Counted from the first letter of the stretch, positions 37,082 through 47,752 are shown. The stretch is 64,000 nucleotides of DNA from Uruburuella testudinis (GCF_022870865.1 NZ_CP091508.1:620001-684000); one strand, 5' to 3'. Made by a program: numbers and translations. Notes: a model not told the origin generated them from the sequence alone.

Positions 37082-37147
37082 GCCGTCTGAAAAGCGGGGC
37101 TGTCGGATGTTCGTTCTTTAAAGATAATCTTTGCGCACAGTTTACTT

Positions 37148-37828
37148 TCAGACGGCCTGAGCATTCATATAGCCAGACCATTCAGAGCTGCGCACCTTCT
37201 GGCGGTGTTTGGCCAGTAATTGAGGAATATCATCGGTGTGCCGAGCAATAATGGCACCGGCTTTTTTCATATTATCAATGGCCTGCTGCTCTTCCTCTGC
37301 GTTCATGCTGCGGCAGGCGCTGAGGTTGACGATAACATTCCAGCTGCCATACCAGCATAGCTGTAACACCGTAGCCTGCACGCAATATTCAGTGGCTAAT
37401 CCGCCGATAATCAAGGTGTCTGCATCGCGCGCCTGTAGCCACTCGACCAGGCCGGTGCTGATGTTTTCGGCCATATCGTGGAAACAGGCGCCGAATGTGT
37501 GGGCGTGCTGCTCCATACCGATGTGCACCAGAAAGTGGTAATTGTGGGCATCAGGCAGTTGCGGCAGGCTTTGGAAGCCTTTGCTGCCGATCACGGCATG
37601 GCGCACCCACAAATCAGCCTGCGTCAACGGTTGCAACGGTTGCGGTTGTTTGATATGCCAAGCCGCACCGGGCGGATGGGCATCTTTGGTCAATACCCGG
37701 TAATCGGCCCATGCGGCTTGCCGGTTAAGATGGGGCACGATAGACAGCGCACCTTTAATAGGCAGTTCATCGGGGCAAAGCTCTGAAAAAGCTTGCTGGG
37801 GGTGGATATCGATCGCCACAATGCTCAT
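37148..37828 (-). CDS. pncA: Isochorismatase-family hydrolase, probably nicotinamidase
   Basis: A 226-residue cysteine hydrolase. The catalytic Asp is in VAIDIHPQQAF, the Lys in RVLTKDAHPPGAAWH, and the nucleophile Cys in GGLATEYCVQATVLQ, all in the positions seen in PncA. Nicotinamidase turns nicotinamide into nicotinate for NAD recycling. The metal-binding region is less typical than usual, so another isochorismatase-like amidase cannot be excluded. GGAGG precedes the ATG. Confidence 0.78.
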   Translation of the reverse strand: MSIVAIDIHPQQAFSELCPDELPIKGALSIVPHLNRQAAWADYRVLTKDAHPPGAAWHIKQPQPLQPLTQADLWVRHAVIGSKGFQSLPQLPDAHNYHFLVHIGMEQHAHTFGACFHDMAENISTGLVEWLQARDADTLIIGGLATEYCVQATVLQLCWYGSWNVIVNLSACRSMNAEEEQQAIDNMKKAGAIIARHTDDIPQLLAKHRQKVRSSEWSGYMNAQAV

Positions 37829-38175
37829 GATGCCTCCGGGGTGGTGTGTGGTGGGTTGTGTAGATAATTATTTTGATATTCGGTTTTTATTATAGATAAA
37901 CGGTAGTGTTTTGCAACTTTTTGTGACAGGGCGCAATCAGGCCGGCAGGATGGCCTTGAGGCCGTCTGAATGGGAAGCCTGAATGAGGCGGTTTGCAGGT
38001 TTGTGGCGAACCATACTGATTTAAAGCATTATCTGGCTGTGTTACCGGGCGGTTTCCATCGCTTTCTGCTTCCGCCCATCTGCCTGCTTTGGGAAACGGG
38101 CATTATTGAGCCTCACTATATTTCGATTAAAAATAGATTCTTATGAGTTTTAGCCGCTTTTTTTCAAGAAAAAAC
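37829..38175. other. Intergenic region, nothing clear
   Basis: AT-rich DNA with one DUS (about 37961) and no supported gene between the nicotinamidase-like gene and the tRNA promoter. Confidence 0.4.
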
Positions 38176-38204
38176 TTGCGGCGGCGGGTAGATTCTGTTT
38201 TAAT
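38176..38204 (+). promoter_or_regulatory. Promoter of tRNA-Phe
   Basis: TTGCGG (38176-38181) and TTTAAT (38199-38204) are separated by 17 bases; the start would be about 12-15 bases before the tRNA. Confidence 0.5.
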
Positions 38205-38222
38205 ACGCATCTCTCAAGGCAA

Positions 38223-38298
38223 GGCCAGATAGCTCAGTTGGTAGAGCAACGGATTGAAAATCCGTGTGTCGGCGGTTCGATCCCGCCTCTGGCCACCA
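38223..38298 (+). tRNA. tRNA-Phe (anticodon GAA)
   Basis: A 76-base cloverleaf: acceptor arms GGCCAGA and TCTGGCC, D arm GCTC/GAGC, anticodon stem ACGGA/TCCGT with loop TTGAAAA (anticodon GAA at 38256-38258), T arm GGCGG/CCGCC with loop TTCGATC, and encoded CCA. Confidence 0.98.
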
Positions 38299-38327
38299 CT
38301 AACCGCAAAATGCGGTTATTTTTTTTG
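38299..38327 (+). terminator. Rho-independent terminator of tRNA-Phe
   Basis: The stem AACCGCA-AAA-TGCGGTT is followed by ATTTTTTTT. It begins right after the CCA end. Confidence 0.85.
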
Positions 38328-38843
38328 TCTATACAAACCTACGCGCATCTGCATCGCCCTTTGCCATGGCGTTTCAGCTGATTTTATTTTTGCGAACGGT
38401 TGATCTTGCCGAATGATCAACCTTTCATAAAACCAACCCAACCAAGTTGGCTTGCTTTTGTGCATACATTTACGGTGTCTGGAGAGGCGCTGTGAATGAT
38501 GCAATAGGTTTCAGACGGCCATGGTTCTGTATTTCTTGATGTTTCCGATTCAGTGGTTTCACTAAAAAAACAATTGCAAACATGCCGGAAAGTTTCCGGT
38601 TTGTCTTTTTGTGTGCAGAAATAGCAGGCAAAGTAACGATGGCCGTCTGAAAAAATAAGCCGGCAGGGCGGTGGGCGGAAAATGTGCAGAGGGTATGGCA
38701 AGGTGGAAAACGCGTGAGGTTGTTTTCCCGAATCGGTGTTAAATATGCAAATTCGGTTCTATGTGCTGAATAGTTATCTTATAATACAGTCAAATATTAT
38801 TCTCTAAAATTTATCATATCATTTATCTGTATGGCATTGCCGT
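38328..38843. other. Intergenic region between tRNA-Phe and pilF
   Basis: No supported gene. It contains an inverted repeat GGTTGATC-N9-GATCAACC at 38398-38422, single DUS copies near 38510 and 38641, and a TATAAT (38780-38785) that may serve pilF, though the matching -35 region is weak. Confidence 0.5.
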
Positions 38844-38867
38844 ATGGAAAACAGGCAGGTTATCCCC

Positions 38868-40547
38868 ATGAGCGTCGGTTTATTAAGAGTGTTGGTACAA
38901 AGCCAGATTGTTACGCACGGCCAGGCGGAACGGTATCAGGGTGCGCTGGCGGCCGGTCAGGATATTATTCCGATGCTGTTTGACGATGGCGTTACCAACC
39001 CTAAAGCATTGGGCGAATTGTTGGCACGGGTGTTCAGCTACCCGTTGTTGGACTTGCGTTATTATCCGCGCGCAGATGTTTTGATGGATGTGCTTTCTGA
39101 AGAGCAGATGCTGCAAAACCGCTGTGTGCCGATTTTCCGGCGCGGCCGTAAGGTATATTTGGCAGTGTCTGACCCTACGCAGATTCATAATTTTCAAAAG
39201 ATTGCGTTTTCTTCGGGGGTGTCGATTGATTTGGTGGTAGTGCGGGATGACCAGCTCAGCGTATTGCTGGAATGGCTCGGCCAGCGTTCGACGACGATTC
39301 TGAAAGAAATCAGCAAGGAGCAGCAGGAAAGCCATGCCGCGCAAGCGCTGTATATCGACAATGAAGAAGCGGAAGACGGACCGATTCCGCGGTTTATCCA
39401 TAAAACACTTTCCGATGCGCTGAATGCGGGAGCTTCAGATATTCATTTTGAATTTTATGAGCAGATGGCGCGGGTGCGTTTCCGGGTAGACGGGCAGTTA
39501 CGCGAGGTGGTGCAGCCGCCGGTGGCGGTGCGCGGCCAGCTTGCTTCCCGTATTAAAGTGATGGCAAGGCTGGATATTTCCGAAAAGCGCGTGCCGCAAG
39601 ACGGCCGTATCCAAATCGCCTTTCACAAACACGGCCGACCGATTGATTTTCGGGTGAGTACGCTGCCGACATTGTTCGGCGAAAAAGTGGTGATGCGGAT
39701 TTTAAATTCGGATGCCGGTGCGCTCAATATCGATCAGCTCGGCTTCGAGCCTTTTCAAAAGGCCTTGCTGCTGGAGGCCATCAGCCGCCCTTACGGTATG
39801 GTGCTGGTTACCGGCCCCACCGGCTCGGGAAAAACCGTATCGCTTTATACCTGCCTCAATATTTTAAATACTGAAAATGTCAATATCGCAACCGCAGAAG
39901 ACCCGGCCGAAATTAATCTGCCCGGCGTGAATCAGGTTAATGTGAACGATAAGCAGGGGCTGACTTTTGCCGCCGCCTTGAGAGCGTTTTTGCGCCAAGA
40001 CCCGGATATCATCATGGTGGGGGAGATTCGCGATCTGGAAACCGCCGATATCGCCATTAAAGCCGCGCAAACCGGCCATATGGTGTTCTCAACCCTGCAC
40101 ACCAATAACGCACCGGCAACCTTGTCGCGCATGCTCAATATGGGTGTGGCCCCTTTTAATATCGCCAGCTCGGTCAGCCTGATTATGGCGCAGCGGCTGT
40201 TGCGGCGTTTGTGCCCGGCCTGCAAAACAGCCATGGAGCGCCCGCCGCAAACCGCTTTGAAAAAAGCCGGCTTTAGTGATGCGGATTTGAGCACAGAATG
40301 GCCGCTTTACCGTCCGGTGGGCTGCGACAGCTGCCGCGGCAAGGGCTATAAAGGGCGGGTTGGCGTGTATGAGGTGATGCCGGTCAACGAAGAAATGCAG
40401 CGGGTGATTCTGAATAACGGCACCGAAGTGGATATTATGAATATGGCGTATCAGCAAGGCATGGTAGACTTGCGCCGTGCCGGTTTGATGAAAGTGATGC
40501 AGGGCGTAACTTCACTGGAAGAAGTGTTGGCGCATACCAACGATTAA
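38868..40547 (+). CDS. pilF: Type IV pilus assembly ATPase PilF (PilB type)
   Basis: The 559-residue hexameric ATPase drives pilus extension. The opening [21 protein letters not shown] resembles Neisseria PilF, so I use the ATG at 38868; an ATG at 38844 would add eight residues. An N-terminal GspE/MshEN domain is followed by Walker A (GPTGSGKT), the Asp box, Walker B ([19 protein letters not shown]), a His box and a zinc tetracysteine (CPAC and CDSC). pilG follows after 16 bp. Confidence 0.95.
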   Translation: MSVGLLRVLVQSQIVTHGQAERYQGALAAGQDIIPMLFDDGVTNPKALGELLARVFSYPLLDLRYYPRADVLMDVLSEEQMLQNRCVPIFRRGRKVYLAVSDPTQIHNFQKIAFSSGVSIDLVVVRDDQLSVLLEWLGQRSTTILKEISKEQQESHAAQALYIDNEEAEDGPIPRFIHKTLSDALNAGASDIHFEFYEQMARVRFRVDGQLREVVQPPVAVRGQLASRIKVMARLDISEKRVPQDGRIQIAFHKHGRPIDFRVSTLPTLFGEKVVMRILNSDAGALNIDQLGFEPFQKALLLEAISRPYGMVLVTGPTGSGKTVSLYTCLNILNTENVNIATAEDPAEINLPGVNQVNVNDKQGLTFAAALRAFLRQDPDIIMVGEIRDLETADIAIKAAQTGHMVFSTLHTNNAPATLSRMLNMGVAPFNIASSVSLIMAQRLLRRLCPACKTAMERPPQTALKKAGFSDADLSTEWPLYRPVGCDSCRGKGYKGRVGVYEVMPVNEEMQRVILNNGTEVDIMNMAYQQGMVDLRRAGLMKVMQGVTSLEEVLAHTND

Positions 40548-40563
40548 TTTAAAAGGGGAACGT

Positions 40564-41802
40564 ATGAATCAGGCGAAAGCGGGCAGCCGCTTGGTCAGAA
40601 AAGACAAGGGCAGGCGTTTTAATTTTGAAGGCAAAAATACCAACACCGATCAAATCGTGCGCGGTGAGGTGATTGCAAAAGACGAAGAAGAGGCGCGTAA
40701 AAAATTACAGCGGCGCGGCATCCGCCCTCTGCGGGTGAGTAAGGTAAAAACCGTACGCAAGCGCCGTATCACACAGGGCGACATCACAGTATTCACCCGC
40801 CAGCTTGCCACCATGATGAAGGCCGGCCTGCCGCTGATGCAGGCGTTTGAACTGGTGGCGCGCGGCCATGTCAACCCGGCGATGACACAGCTTCTGATGC
40901 AGGTGCGTGCCGATGTAGAGCAGGGCAGTGCATTGGGCAAGGCTTTTGCCAAGCATCCTAAATATTTCGACCGTTTTTACTGCAACCTGATTTCTGCCGG
41001 CGAAACCGGCGGGGTATTGGAAAGCCTGCTCGACAAATTGGCGGTTTACAAAGAGAAAACTCAAGCCATCAAGAAAAAAATCAAAAGCGTGCTGGCTTAT
41101 CCGATTGCCATTATTGTGGTGGCGGTTGCCCTGATTATGGTGATGATGATGTTTGTTTTGCCGGCTTTTAAAAAGGTGTACGGCAATATGGGTGCAGAAT
41201 TGCCTTGGTTGACGCAAATTGTGATGAATATTTCGGATTTCTTCGTGCGCTACGGCTGGGCGATGATTATCGGTATGATTGTGTTGGTTTTTGTGTTGTA
41301 TAAAACACATCAGCGCTCGCCCGGGTTTCAAAAACGGGCAGACGGCCTGTTGCTGAGGCTGCCGATTTTTGGTGCGATTGTCAGAAAAGCCATTATCGCC
41401 CGCTGGTCGCGCACCACCGCCACCTTGTTTGCGGCCGGGGTGCCGCTGGTTGAGGCGCTCGATTCAGTGGCCGGCGCTGCGGGTAATATTCTGTATGAAG
41501 AAGCCACGCAGGATATCCGCTCGAAAGTTACCCAAGGCTTATCGCTCACTTCCAGTATGCAGGGCACCGATATGTTTCCGAATATGGTGCTTCAGATGGC
41601 CTCGATTGGCGAAGAATCCGGCTCGCTTGACGATATGCTCAACAAGGCCGCCGAATTTTACGAAGACGAAGTGGATAATTCGATTGCCCAGCTTTCTTCC
41701 TTGATGGAGCCGGTTATTATGGTGGTGTTGGGCGTGATTATCGGCGTGTTGCTGGTGGCCATGTATCTGCCGCTGTTTAACTTGGGCAGTGTGGTGGGCT
41801 GA
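40564..41802 (+). CDS. pilG: Type IV pilus inner-membrane platform protein PilG (PilC type)
   Basis: The 412-residue polytopic protein forms the platform over the PilF/PilT ATPases. It has two T2SSF domains (QLATMMKAGLPLMQAFELVA and ARWSRTTATLFAAGVPLVEAL) and three membrane segments. Each repeat is followed by a typical GE(T/E)-G motif (SAGETGGVLE and SIGEESGSLDDML). AAGGGG precedes the ATG. The last base of its stop is the first base of the pilD start. Confidence 0.95.
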   Translation: MNQAKAGSRLVRKDKGRRFNFEGKNTNTDQIVRGEVIAKDEEEARKKLQRRGIRPLRVSKVKTVRKRRITQGDITVFTRQLATMMKAGLPLMQAFELVARGHVNPAMTQLLMQVRADVEQGSALGKAFAKHPKYFDRFYCNLISAGETGGVLESLLDKLAVYKEKTQAIKKKIKSVLAYPIAIIVVAVALIMVMMMFVLPAFKKVYGNMGAELPWLTQIVMNISDFFVRYGWAMIIGMIVLVFVLYKTHQRSPGFQKRADGLLLRLPIFGAIVRKAIIARWSRTTATLFAAGVPLVEALDSVAGAAGNILYEEATQDIRSKVTQGLSLTSSMQGTDMFPNMVLQMASIGEESGSLDDMLNKAAEFYEDEVDNSIAQLSSLMEPVIMVVLGVIIGVLLVAMYLPLFNLGSVVG

Positions 41803-42665
41803 TGATGAGCGGATGGAATATGTGGGTGCCCTTTGCCGTGCCGTTGGCTGCTTTGTTCGGCCTGCTGGTGGGCAGTTTTCTGAATGTGGTGATTTACCGT
41901 GTGCCGCTGATGATGGAGCGGGAATGGACTTTGTTTGCCAAAACGCATTTGGGGCAAACCCCGACAGCGGCAGAGTTGCAGCCTTTTAATCTGATTAAGC
42001 CTGATTCGTGTTGCCCGCAATGCCAATCGCCGGTGCGCGCTTGGCAAAATATCCCCGTTATCAGCTATCTGCTGCTCGGCGGCAAATGCGGCAGCTGCAA
42101 AATGCCCATCAGCAAACGGTATCCATTGGTGGAGCTGCTGACCGCCGCCCTGTTTGCACTGGTGGCGTGGCAATACGGCTGGAGCTGGCTGACTTTGGGC
42201 GGCTTGGTGTTGACCGCAATGCTGGTGGCGCTGGCTTTTATTGATGCAGATACCCAATACCTGCCCGATCAAATCACTCTGCCGCTGTTGTGGTTGGGTT
42301 TGCTGTTTAACTGGAACGGCGGGATGGTGTCGCTGCAATCGGCGGTGGCAGGGGCTGTTGCAGGTTATCTGAGCTTGTGGCTGCTGTGTTGGCTGTATAA
42401 ACTGGCAACAGGAAAAATCGGGATGGGCGGCGGTGATTTCAAGCTGCTGGCGGCTTTGGGCGCCTGGCTCGGCATCGGTGCTTTGCCGGTAGTGGTGTTT
42501 TTGGCGGCGCTTATCGGCATTTTTGCGGCGGCAGCGATGCGTGTGGGCAAAGGGCAGCAGTTTGCTTTCGGCCCCAGCTTGGCTGTGGCCGGCTGGCTGG
42601 TGTTTGCCGCCAATCAACAAGTTGCTGCCGCCATCGGCTGGTGGCTGCGTGCTTCGGGGTTTTGA
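41802..42665 (+). CDS. pilD: Prepilin peptidase / N-methyltransferase PilD
   Basis: A 287-residue membrane aspartic protease that cleaves and N-methylates type IV prepilins. A large cytoplasmic loop holds the zinc-binding CCPQC and CGSCK pairs. The catalytic Asp residues are in FIDADTQYLPD and GMGGGDFKLL. The start overlaps the pilG stop (TGATGA). Eight hydrophobic segments match the family. Confidence 0.95.
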   Translation: MMSGWNMWVPFAVPLAALFGLLVGSFLNVVIYRVPLMMEREWTLFAKTHLGQTPTAAELQPFNLIKPDSCCPQCQSPVRAWQNIPVISYLLLGGKCGSCKMPISKRYPLVELLTAALFALVAWQYGWSWLTLGGLVLTAMLVALAFIDADTQYLPDQITLPLLWLGLLFNWNGGMVSLQSAVAGAVAGYLSLWLLCWLYKLATGKIGMGGGDFKLLAALGAWLGIGALPVVVFLAALIGIFAAAAMRVGKGQQFAFGPSLAVAGWLVFAANQQVAAAIGWWLRASGF

Positions 42666-42666
42666 A

Positions 42667-43281
42667 ATGGCAGTTTGGATTGGTTTGACCGGCGGTATCG
42701 GCAGTGGAAAATCAAAAGCCGCTGCCGAATTTGCACGCCTGGGGGTGCCGCTGATTGATGCGGATGCCATCAGCCGCAGCCTGACCGCTGACGGCGGCGC
42801 GGCATTGCCGGCGGTGCGTGCCGCGTTTGGTGGGGCTTTATTTGATGATACAGGCCGTCTGAAACGTGCCGAATTACGAAATCTTGTGTTCAGACGGCCT
42901 GAAGCCAGAGCGGCGCTTGAAGCCTTGATGTTTCCGCTGATTATTGATGCCATACGGGTGCAGCAGCAACACTATACGCATGCGCGCTATGGTGTTATCG
43001 ATATGCCGCTGCTGGTGGAGCGGCCGCCGTTTGCCGCATTGGTGTCACGCATATTGGTGATTGATGTGGCTGAGCAAACGCAAATTGAGCGGGTGCAGCA
43101 GCGCAGCGGTTTATCGGCAGACGAAATTAAACGTATAATGGCAAGTCAGGCCGGTCGGCTTGAGCGTTTGCGCGCCGCCGATGATGTGGTCGGCAATGAG
43201 GGCACAGAGCAGGCGCTGGCGCAAAAAATACAGCGGCTGCATGCTTATTACCAAGCCGTTTTCCCCGTTTATGCAGAGTAA
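42667..43281 (+). CDS. coaE: Dephospho-CoA kinase
   Basis: The 204-residue enzyme makes CoA from dephospho-CoA and ATP, the last step of the pathway. The P-loop is GLTGGIGSGKS, with DADAISR after it and IDMPLLVE in the CoA-binding part. The start at 42667 is 1 base past the pilD stop; the frame is also open upstream within pilD. An inverted DUS pair lies inside the gene (42852-42863 and 42889-42900) and encodes the conserved GRLKRAELRNLVFRRPEAR. Confidence 0.93.
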   Translation: MAVWIGLTGGIGSGKSKAAAEFARLGVPLIDADAISRSLTADGGAALPAVRAAFGGALFDDTGRLKRAELRNLVFRRPEARAALEALMFPLIIDAIRVQQQHYTHARYGVIDMPLLVERPPFAALVSRILVIDVAEQTQIERVQQRSGLSADEIKRIMASQAGRLERLRAADDVVGNEGTEQALAQKIQRLHAYYQAVFPVYAE

Positions 43282-43285
43282 TCCC

Positions 43286-44053
43286 ATGATCCGTTTCGAA
43301 CACCCGTTGTCTGAGCGCGTACGCAGTTTTCTGCGCATCGAGCACCTGTTTAGCCGTTTCAACACCGAAAGCGTATGTGCACAAAGCCCATGGGCGCACC
43401 ATCTGGCCTTATTTACCCTGTTTGAAATCATGGAGTGTGCAGGGCGTGCCGAAGTGAAGCTGGATATCTTGCAAGAGCTGGAGCGGCAAAAACAGCTGTT
43501 GGCCGGCAGCTTGGCGCCGGATGCGCAAGAGGCCGATAAAATCAAGCACAAGCTGCAAGCCGTGGCAGAAAATCTGCAAGGTGTGCAGCAGAAATTCGGT
43601 CAACATCTGCGTGAAAACGAATGGCTGATGGCCATCAAGCAGCGCATGCAGGTGCCCGGCGGCACCAGCCCGTTTGACATGACATCTTACTATTATTGGC
43701 AGCAGCTGCCGCATGAGCGCCGCTTGGCCGATTTGCAAAAGTGGATCGGTATGCTGACCCCCACGTATAACGCCGTGTCGGTGCTGCTGGGTATTCTGCG
43801 CAGCAATACCCGCGCCGTGGAATGTGTGGCGCAAAAAGGCAATTACCAGCACAACAGCCTGGCGCAGAATATCCATATGCTGACCATTGAGCTTGATATG
43901 GCGCAACAGGCGCTGCCTGAAGTGTCGGCCAATAAATATTTCACCCATATCCGTTTTTTGAGTGTTTCACAAGAAAGTGCACGCGGTAAACAGCTGGAGG
44001 AGGATGTGCCGTTCAAGCTGATTATGTGCAGTTTTGATCCTGTGGTAGCGTAA
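43286..44053 (+). CDS. zapD: Cell division protein ZapD
   Basis: A 255-residue FtsZ-bundling protein of the divisome. It matches ZapD (YacF, DUF1342) by IRFEHPLSERVRSFLRIEHLF at the N-terminus, SPFDMTSYYYWQQLP in the middle and PFKLIMCSFD at the end. The start at 43286 follows coaE by 4 bp. The coaE-zapD-yacG order is conserved in gamma- and betaproteobacteria. Confidence 0.92.
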   Translation: MIRFEHPLSERVRSFLRIEHLFSRFNTESVCAQSPWAHHLALFTLFEIMECAGRAEVKLDILQELERQKQLLAGSLAPDAQEADKIKHKLQAVAENLQGVQQKFGQHLRENEWLMAIKQRMQVPGGTSPFDMTSYYYWQQLPHERRLADLQKWIGMLTPTYNAVSVLLGILRSNTRAVECVAQKGNYQHNSLAQNIHMLTIELDMAQQALPEVSANKYFTHIRFLSVSQESARGKQLEEDVPFKLIMCSFDPVVA

Positions 44054-44248
44054 ATGATGAGTCAAGAAATTCCTGTGGTCAAATGCCCCACCTGCGGCGA
44101 AAAAGTGGCCTGGCTGCCTGAAAACAAATATCGCCCGTTTTGCAGCGAGCGGTGTAAGTTGATTGATTTAGGCGCATGGGCGAATGAAGATTACACCATG
44201 CCGGCCGAAGAAGACGAACCGTTGTCGGATGAGGTGTTGCGGCATTAA
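44054..44248 (+). CDS. yacG: DNA gyrase inhibitor YacG
   Basis: A 64-residue zinc protein that binds GyrB. The four zinc cysteines are in CPTCGEK and [19 protein letters not shown]. It begins right after the zapD stop; two adjacent ATGs are possible starts. It is the last gene of the pil-coa-zapD run. Confidence 0.93.
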   Translation: MMSQEIPVVKCPTCGEKVAWLPENKYRPFCSERCKLIDLGAWANEDYTMPAEEDEPLSDEVLRH

Positions 44249-44262
44249 AACAGCCGGTTTTG

Positions 44263-44431
44263 CTAGGGTGTCCTGATGTGTCATACATCTCTCTTTTTTG
44301 CGCTAAAAGCACATCTGCTGCGTTAAAAAGCCTCGCAAGATGTCTAATCTTGCTGTGTTTTTTGCCTTGCCTTGCATCTGCATTTTCAGGAACAAAAATC
44401 CCCTCATAAACGACACATCAGGACACCCTAG
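44263..44431 (+). repeat. CTAG-type MITE, copy I
   Basis: A 169-bp copy from CTAGGGTGTCCTGATGTGTC to CAGGACACCCTAG. The left end has been replaced by a GATGTGTCAT form that pairs with the ACACATCAGG right end, giving a better palindrome than other copies. Confidence 0.75.
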
Positions 44432-44611
44432 GATACCCTAAGGCGCTGAAGCGCCAAGTTAACCAGCCCTGTATGTGTGTACTGTCTTTGGCTTGCCGCC
44501 TTATTGGCTTACTTTTCTTTTGTGAATAGATTTAACTCAAGCAGAAAGTTCGCGGGCGGTGCTCACGCTTCCGTCTGCGTTGCCCACCGTTATCCGCAAT
44601 CCGATTAAACA

Positions 44612-44652
44612 AGGCCGTCTGAAACTGTGCTTTTACCGTTTTCAGACGGCCT
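44612..44652. terminator. DUS-pair hairpin
   Basis: An inverted DUS pair with a 17-base loop. Confidence 0.5.
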
Positions 44653-44805
44653 TAACCTATCGGCAAACGCTTAACCGGCGCCACCGAGCAACACTGATTC
44701 TGCACCGCTGCGGGCGATGATGGCGAGCTGAAGACAGTACAAATGGTAGGGCAAGGCGAGCCAACGCTGTTAGGTTATTTTTGTGAATGGAGATTAAACA
44801 ATATC

Positions 44806-44839
44806 AGGCCGTCTGAAAGTATTTGCTTTCAGACGGCCT
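44806..44839. terminator. DUS-pair terminator after valS
   Basis: An inverted DUS pair with a 10-base loop, 27 bp downstream of the valS stop. Confidence 0.65.
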
Positions 44840-44865
44840 GAACCATAGATAAGCCCGGTGTCGGC

Positions 44866-47697
44866 CTACACTTTCAATTTCGCCAATTGTGATTGCACTT
44901 TAACCATTTTGCTTTCCAAGTCGGCCAGTTCGGCGCGGTCTTTTTCAACCAGATGCGCGGGGGCTTTGTCGGTGTAGCCGGGTTTGCTGAGTTTGGCATT
45001 GAGTTTGTCGAGCGCTTTTTGCAGTTTTTCGGCTTCTTTCGACAAACGCGCGTTTTCGGCGGCCTTGTCGATTTCTACTTTCAGCATCAGGCGGGCGTTT
45101 TGGCACACGGCTACGGGTGCGTCGTCGGCTTCTGGCAGGTGATCCACCAAATTGGCTTCGGTCAGGCGCGCCATCATCGGCAGATATTTCAGCAGATCGG
45201 CCAAATTGCTGCCGCCTTCGACAAACAGCGGGGCTTTCACGCTCGGCGCTAAGCCCATTTCGCCGCGCAGGTTGCGCACGGAGCCGATTAAGTCTTGCAG
45301 GGCGGCCATTTTGTCGAATGCGGCGGGAACGATTTTGTCGTTATCAGGCAGCGGCCAGGCAGCCAGCATAATGCTGTCGGTGTGTTTGGCGTTGGCCAGC
45401 GGCGCCACGGTTTGCCACAGCTCTTCGGTGATAAACGGCATAATCGGGTGCAGCAGGCGCAAAATCACTTCCAGCACGCGCACGAGGGTGCGGCGGGTGG
45501 TGCGTTGGGTGGTGGGACAGCCGGTTTGCAGTTGCACTTTGGCCAGCTCGATATACCAGTCGCAATATTCGTTCCACACAAATTCATACAGCGTTTGCGC
45601 GGCCAAGTCGAAGCGGTAGGTGTCGAAGGCTTCGGCCACGGCGGCTTCGGTTTGCTGCAAGCGGCCGATCATCCATTGGTCGACAAAGGTGTAGGCCAGC
45701 GGCTGGGTTTCGTCTTGGCCGCAATCGTGCTCTTCTACGTTCATCAAGACGAAGTTGGTGGCGTTCCATAATTTGTTGCAGAAATTGCGGTAGCCTTCGG
45801 CGCGCTTGAAATCGAAGTTGATGCTGCGGCCCAGGCTGGCATAGCTGGCCATGGTGAAGCGCAGCGCGTCGGTGCCGAACACGGGAATGCCTTCGGGAAA
45901 CAGCTTTTCGGTGGCTTTTTTTACTTGCGGCGCTTTTTCGGGGCGACGCAGGCCGGTGGTGCGTTTGATCAGTAGCTGTTCCAAATCGATGCCGTCGATC
46001 AGATCTACGGGGTCAATCACGTTGCCCTCTGATTTGGACATTTTTTTGCCTTCGTGATCGCGCACCATGCCGTGGATATACACATCTTTAAACGGCACTT
46101 TGCCTGTGAAGTGGGTGGTCATCATAATCATACGCGCGACCCAGAAAAAGATGATTTCGTAGCCGGTAACCAAAACATTGCTGGGCAAAAACGCTTTCAA
46201 TTCATCGGTTTCAGACGGCCAGCCCAAGGTTGAGAAAGGCACCAGGGCAGATGAAAACCAAGTGTCGAGCACGTCTTCATCACGGGTGAGTTTGAGGCCG
46301 TCTGAAAGCTTTTCGGCTTCTGCTTGGCTGCGGGCAACATAAACTTTGCCGTTTTCATCATACCAAGCGGGGATTTGGTGACCCCACCACAATTGGCGCG
46401 AAATACACCAATCTTGGATATTGTTCATCCATTGGTTGTAGGTGTTGACCCAGTTTTCGGGGATAAATTTTACCGCGCCGCTGTCTACCGCGTGTTTGGC
46501 TTTTTGTGCCAGGCTCATGCCTTTGAATTCGCTCTGTGGCTCGCCGCCGTTCGGTGTGGCGCTCATGGCGACAAACCATTGGCTGGTGAGCATCGGCTCA
46601 ATCACCGAGCCGGTGCGGTCGCCTTTGGGCGTCATCAGCGTGTGCGGTTTGACTTCGGCCAACAAGCCTTGCGCTTCCAAATCAGTCAGCATCTGCTTGC
46701 GGGCAGCGAAACGGTCAAGGCCGGCATAGGCGGCGGGCAGGGCGAAGCCTGTTTGCGCTTCGCCTTTGAAGTTGAACACTTCGGCTTCGGCCAATACTTT
46801 GGCTTCGAGGTCAAACACGTTAATCAGGCGGGTATCGTGGCGTTTGCCGACTTCGTAGTCGTTAAAATCATGCGCGGGGGTGATTTTCACGCAACCGGTG
46901 CCGAAATCTTTTTCCACATATTCGTCGGCAATCACGGGGATGGTGCGGCCGGTGAGCGGTAATACCAGTTGTTTGCCGATTAAATGGGCATAACGTTCGT
47001 CTTCGGGGTTCACTGCCACGGCCACGTCGCCAAGCAGGGTTTCAGGGCGGGTGGTGGCCACAATCACGGCATCTGCGGGGTTGTCGGCCAGCGGATAGCG
47101 GATGTGCCACATATTACCTTGTTCTTCCACGCTTTCCACTTCGAGGTCGGAAACGGCGGTGCCGAGCACGGGATCCCAGTTGACCAAGCGTTTGCCGCGG
47201 TAAATCAGGCCTTGCTCAAACAGGCGCACAAATACTTCGGTAACCACTTCGGCGCGGGTGTCGTCCATGGTGAAATATTCGCGCGTCCAGTCGGCCGAAC
47301 AGCCCATGCGGCGCATCTGTTCGGTAATGGTGCCGCCGGAAATGTTTTTCCACTGCCACACTTTTTCTAAAAAACCTGCGCGACCTAAGTCATGCCGCGA
47401 CACGCCTTGTTCGGCCAGCTGGCGCTCTACCACAATTTGGGTGGCGATGCCGGCATGGTCGGTGCCGGGAATCCAGGCGGTGTTGCAGCCTTTCATGCGG
47501 TAATAGCGGGTGAGGCCGTCCATGATGGTTTGGTTGAAGGCATGGCCCATGTGCAGCGTGCCGGTAACGTTGGGCGGCGGCAGTTGGATGGAGAATGATG
47601 GTTTGGATAAATCCATGTGCGGCTGAAAATGGCCGGCGGCCTCCCAAGCTTGGTAATGTTTGGCTTCGATTTCTGCGGGGTTGTATTTGTTTAGCAT
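44866..47697 (-). CDS. valS: Valyl-tRNA synthetase
   Basis: A 943-residue class Ia synthetase that charges tRNA-Val. The HIGH motif is [10 protein letters not shown] and KMSKS is [10 protein letters not shown]. The editing domain lies between ([19 protein letters not shown]), with the anticodon-binding and C-terminal coiled-coil arm ([18 protein letters not shown]) at the end. I start at the ATG 47697 ([16 protein letters not shown]). The frame is open 26 codons further upstream without ValS similarity. Two DUS-like sequences (46210-46220 and 46295-46306) lie inside the gene. Confidence 0.96.
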   Translation of the reverse strand: MLNKYNPAEIEAKHYQAWEAAGHFQPHMDLSKPSFSIQLPPPNVTGTLHMGHAFNQTIMDGLTRYYRMKGCNTAWIPGTDHAGIATQIVVERQLAEQGVSRHDLGRAGFLEKVWQWKNISGGTITEQMRRMGCSADWTREYFTMDDTRAEVVTEVFVRLFEQGLIYRGKRLVNWDPVLGTAVSDLEVESVEEQGNMWHIRYPLADNPADAVIVATTRPETLLGDVAVAVNPEDERYAHLIGKQLVLPLTGRTIPVIADEYVEKDFGTGCVKITPAHDFNDYEVGKRHDTRLINVFDLEAKVLAEAEVFNFKGEAQTGFALPAAYAGLDRFAARKQMLTDLEAQGLLAEVKPHTLMTPKGDRTGSVIEPMLTSQWFVAMSATPNGGEPQSEFKGMSLAQKAKHAVDSGAVKFIPENWVNTYNQWMNNIQDWCISRQLWWGHQIPAWYDENGKVYVARSQAEAEKLSDGLKLTRDEDVLDTWFSSALVPFSTLGWPSETDELKAFLPSNVLVTGYEIIFFWVARMIMMTTHFTGKVPFKDVYIHGMVRDHEGKKMSKSEGNVIDPVDLIDGIDLEQLLIKRTTGLRRPEKAPQVKKATEKLFPEGIPVFGTDALRFTMASYASLGRSINFDFKRAEGYRNFCNKLWNATNFVLMNVEEHDCGQDETQPLAYTFVDQWMIGRLQQTEAAVAEAFDTYRFDLAAQTLYEFVWNEYCDWYIELAKVQLQTGCPTTQRTTRRTLVRVLEVILRLLHPIMPFITEELWQTVAPLANAKHTDSIMLAAWPLPDNDKIVPAAFDKMAALQDLIGSVRNLRGEMGLAPSVKAPLFVEGGSNLADLLKYLPMMARLTEANLVDHLPEADDAPVAVCQNARLMLKVEIDKAAENARLSKEAEKLQKALDKLNAKLSKPGYTDKAPAHLVEKDRAELADLESKMVKVQSQLAKLKV

Positions 47698-47752
47698 GGT
47701 GTTTTTCGAGTGTGCTGAAAAATGATTTTGAATCGTGCGATTATAACGCAAT

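Larger units (their letters stand above)
44432..44865. other. Repeat-rich spacer between yacG and valS
   Basis: No gene seen. It holds pieces of the TTTTGTGAATGG hairpin repeat (around 44480-44535 and 44770-44795), a stretch resembling the Correia interior (GACAGTACAAATGG followed by CAAGGCGAGCCAACGC), and two DUS pairs at 44612-44652 and 44806-44839. Confidence 0.5.

Noticed and set aside
38417..38701. Minus-strand open frame of 94 codons before pilF
   Set aside because: It spans single DUS copies, starts in an unlikely context and has no motif.
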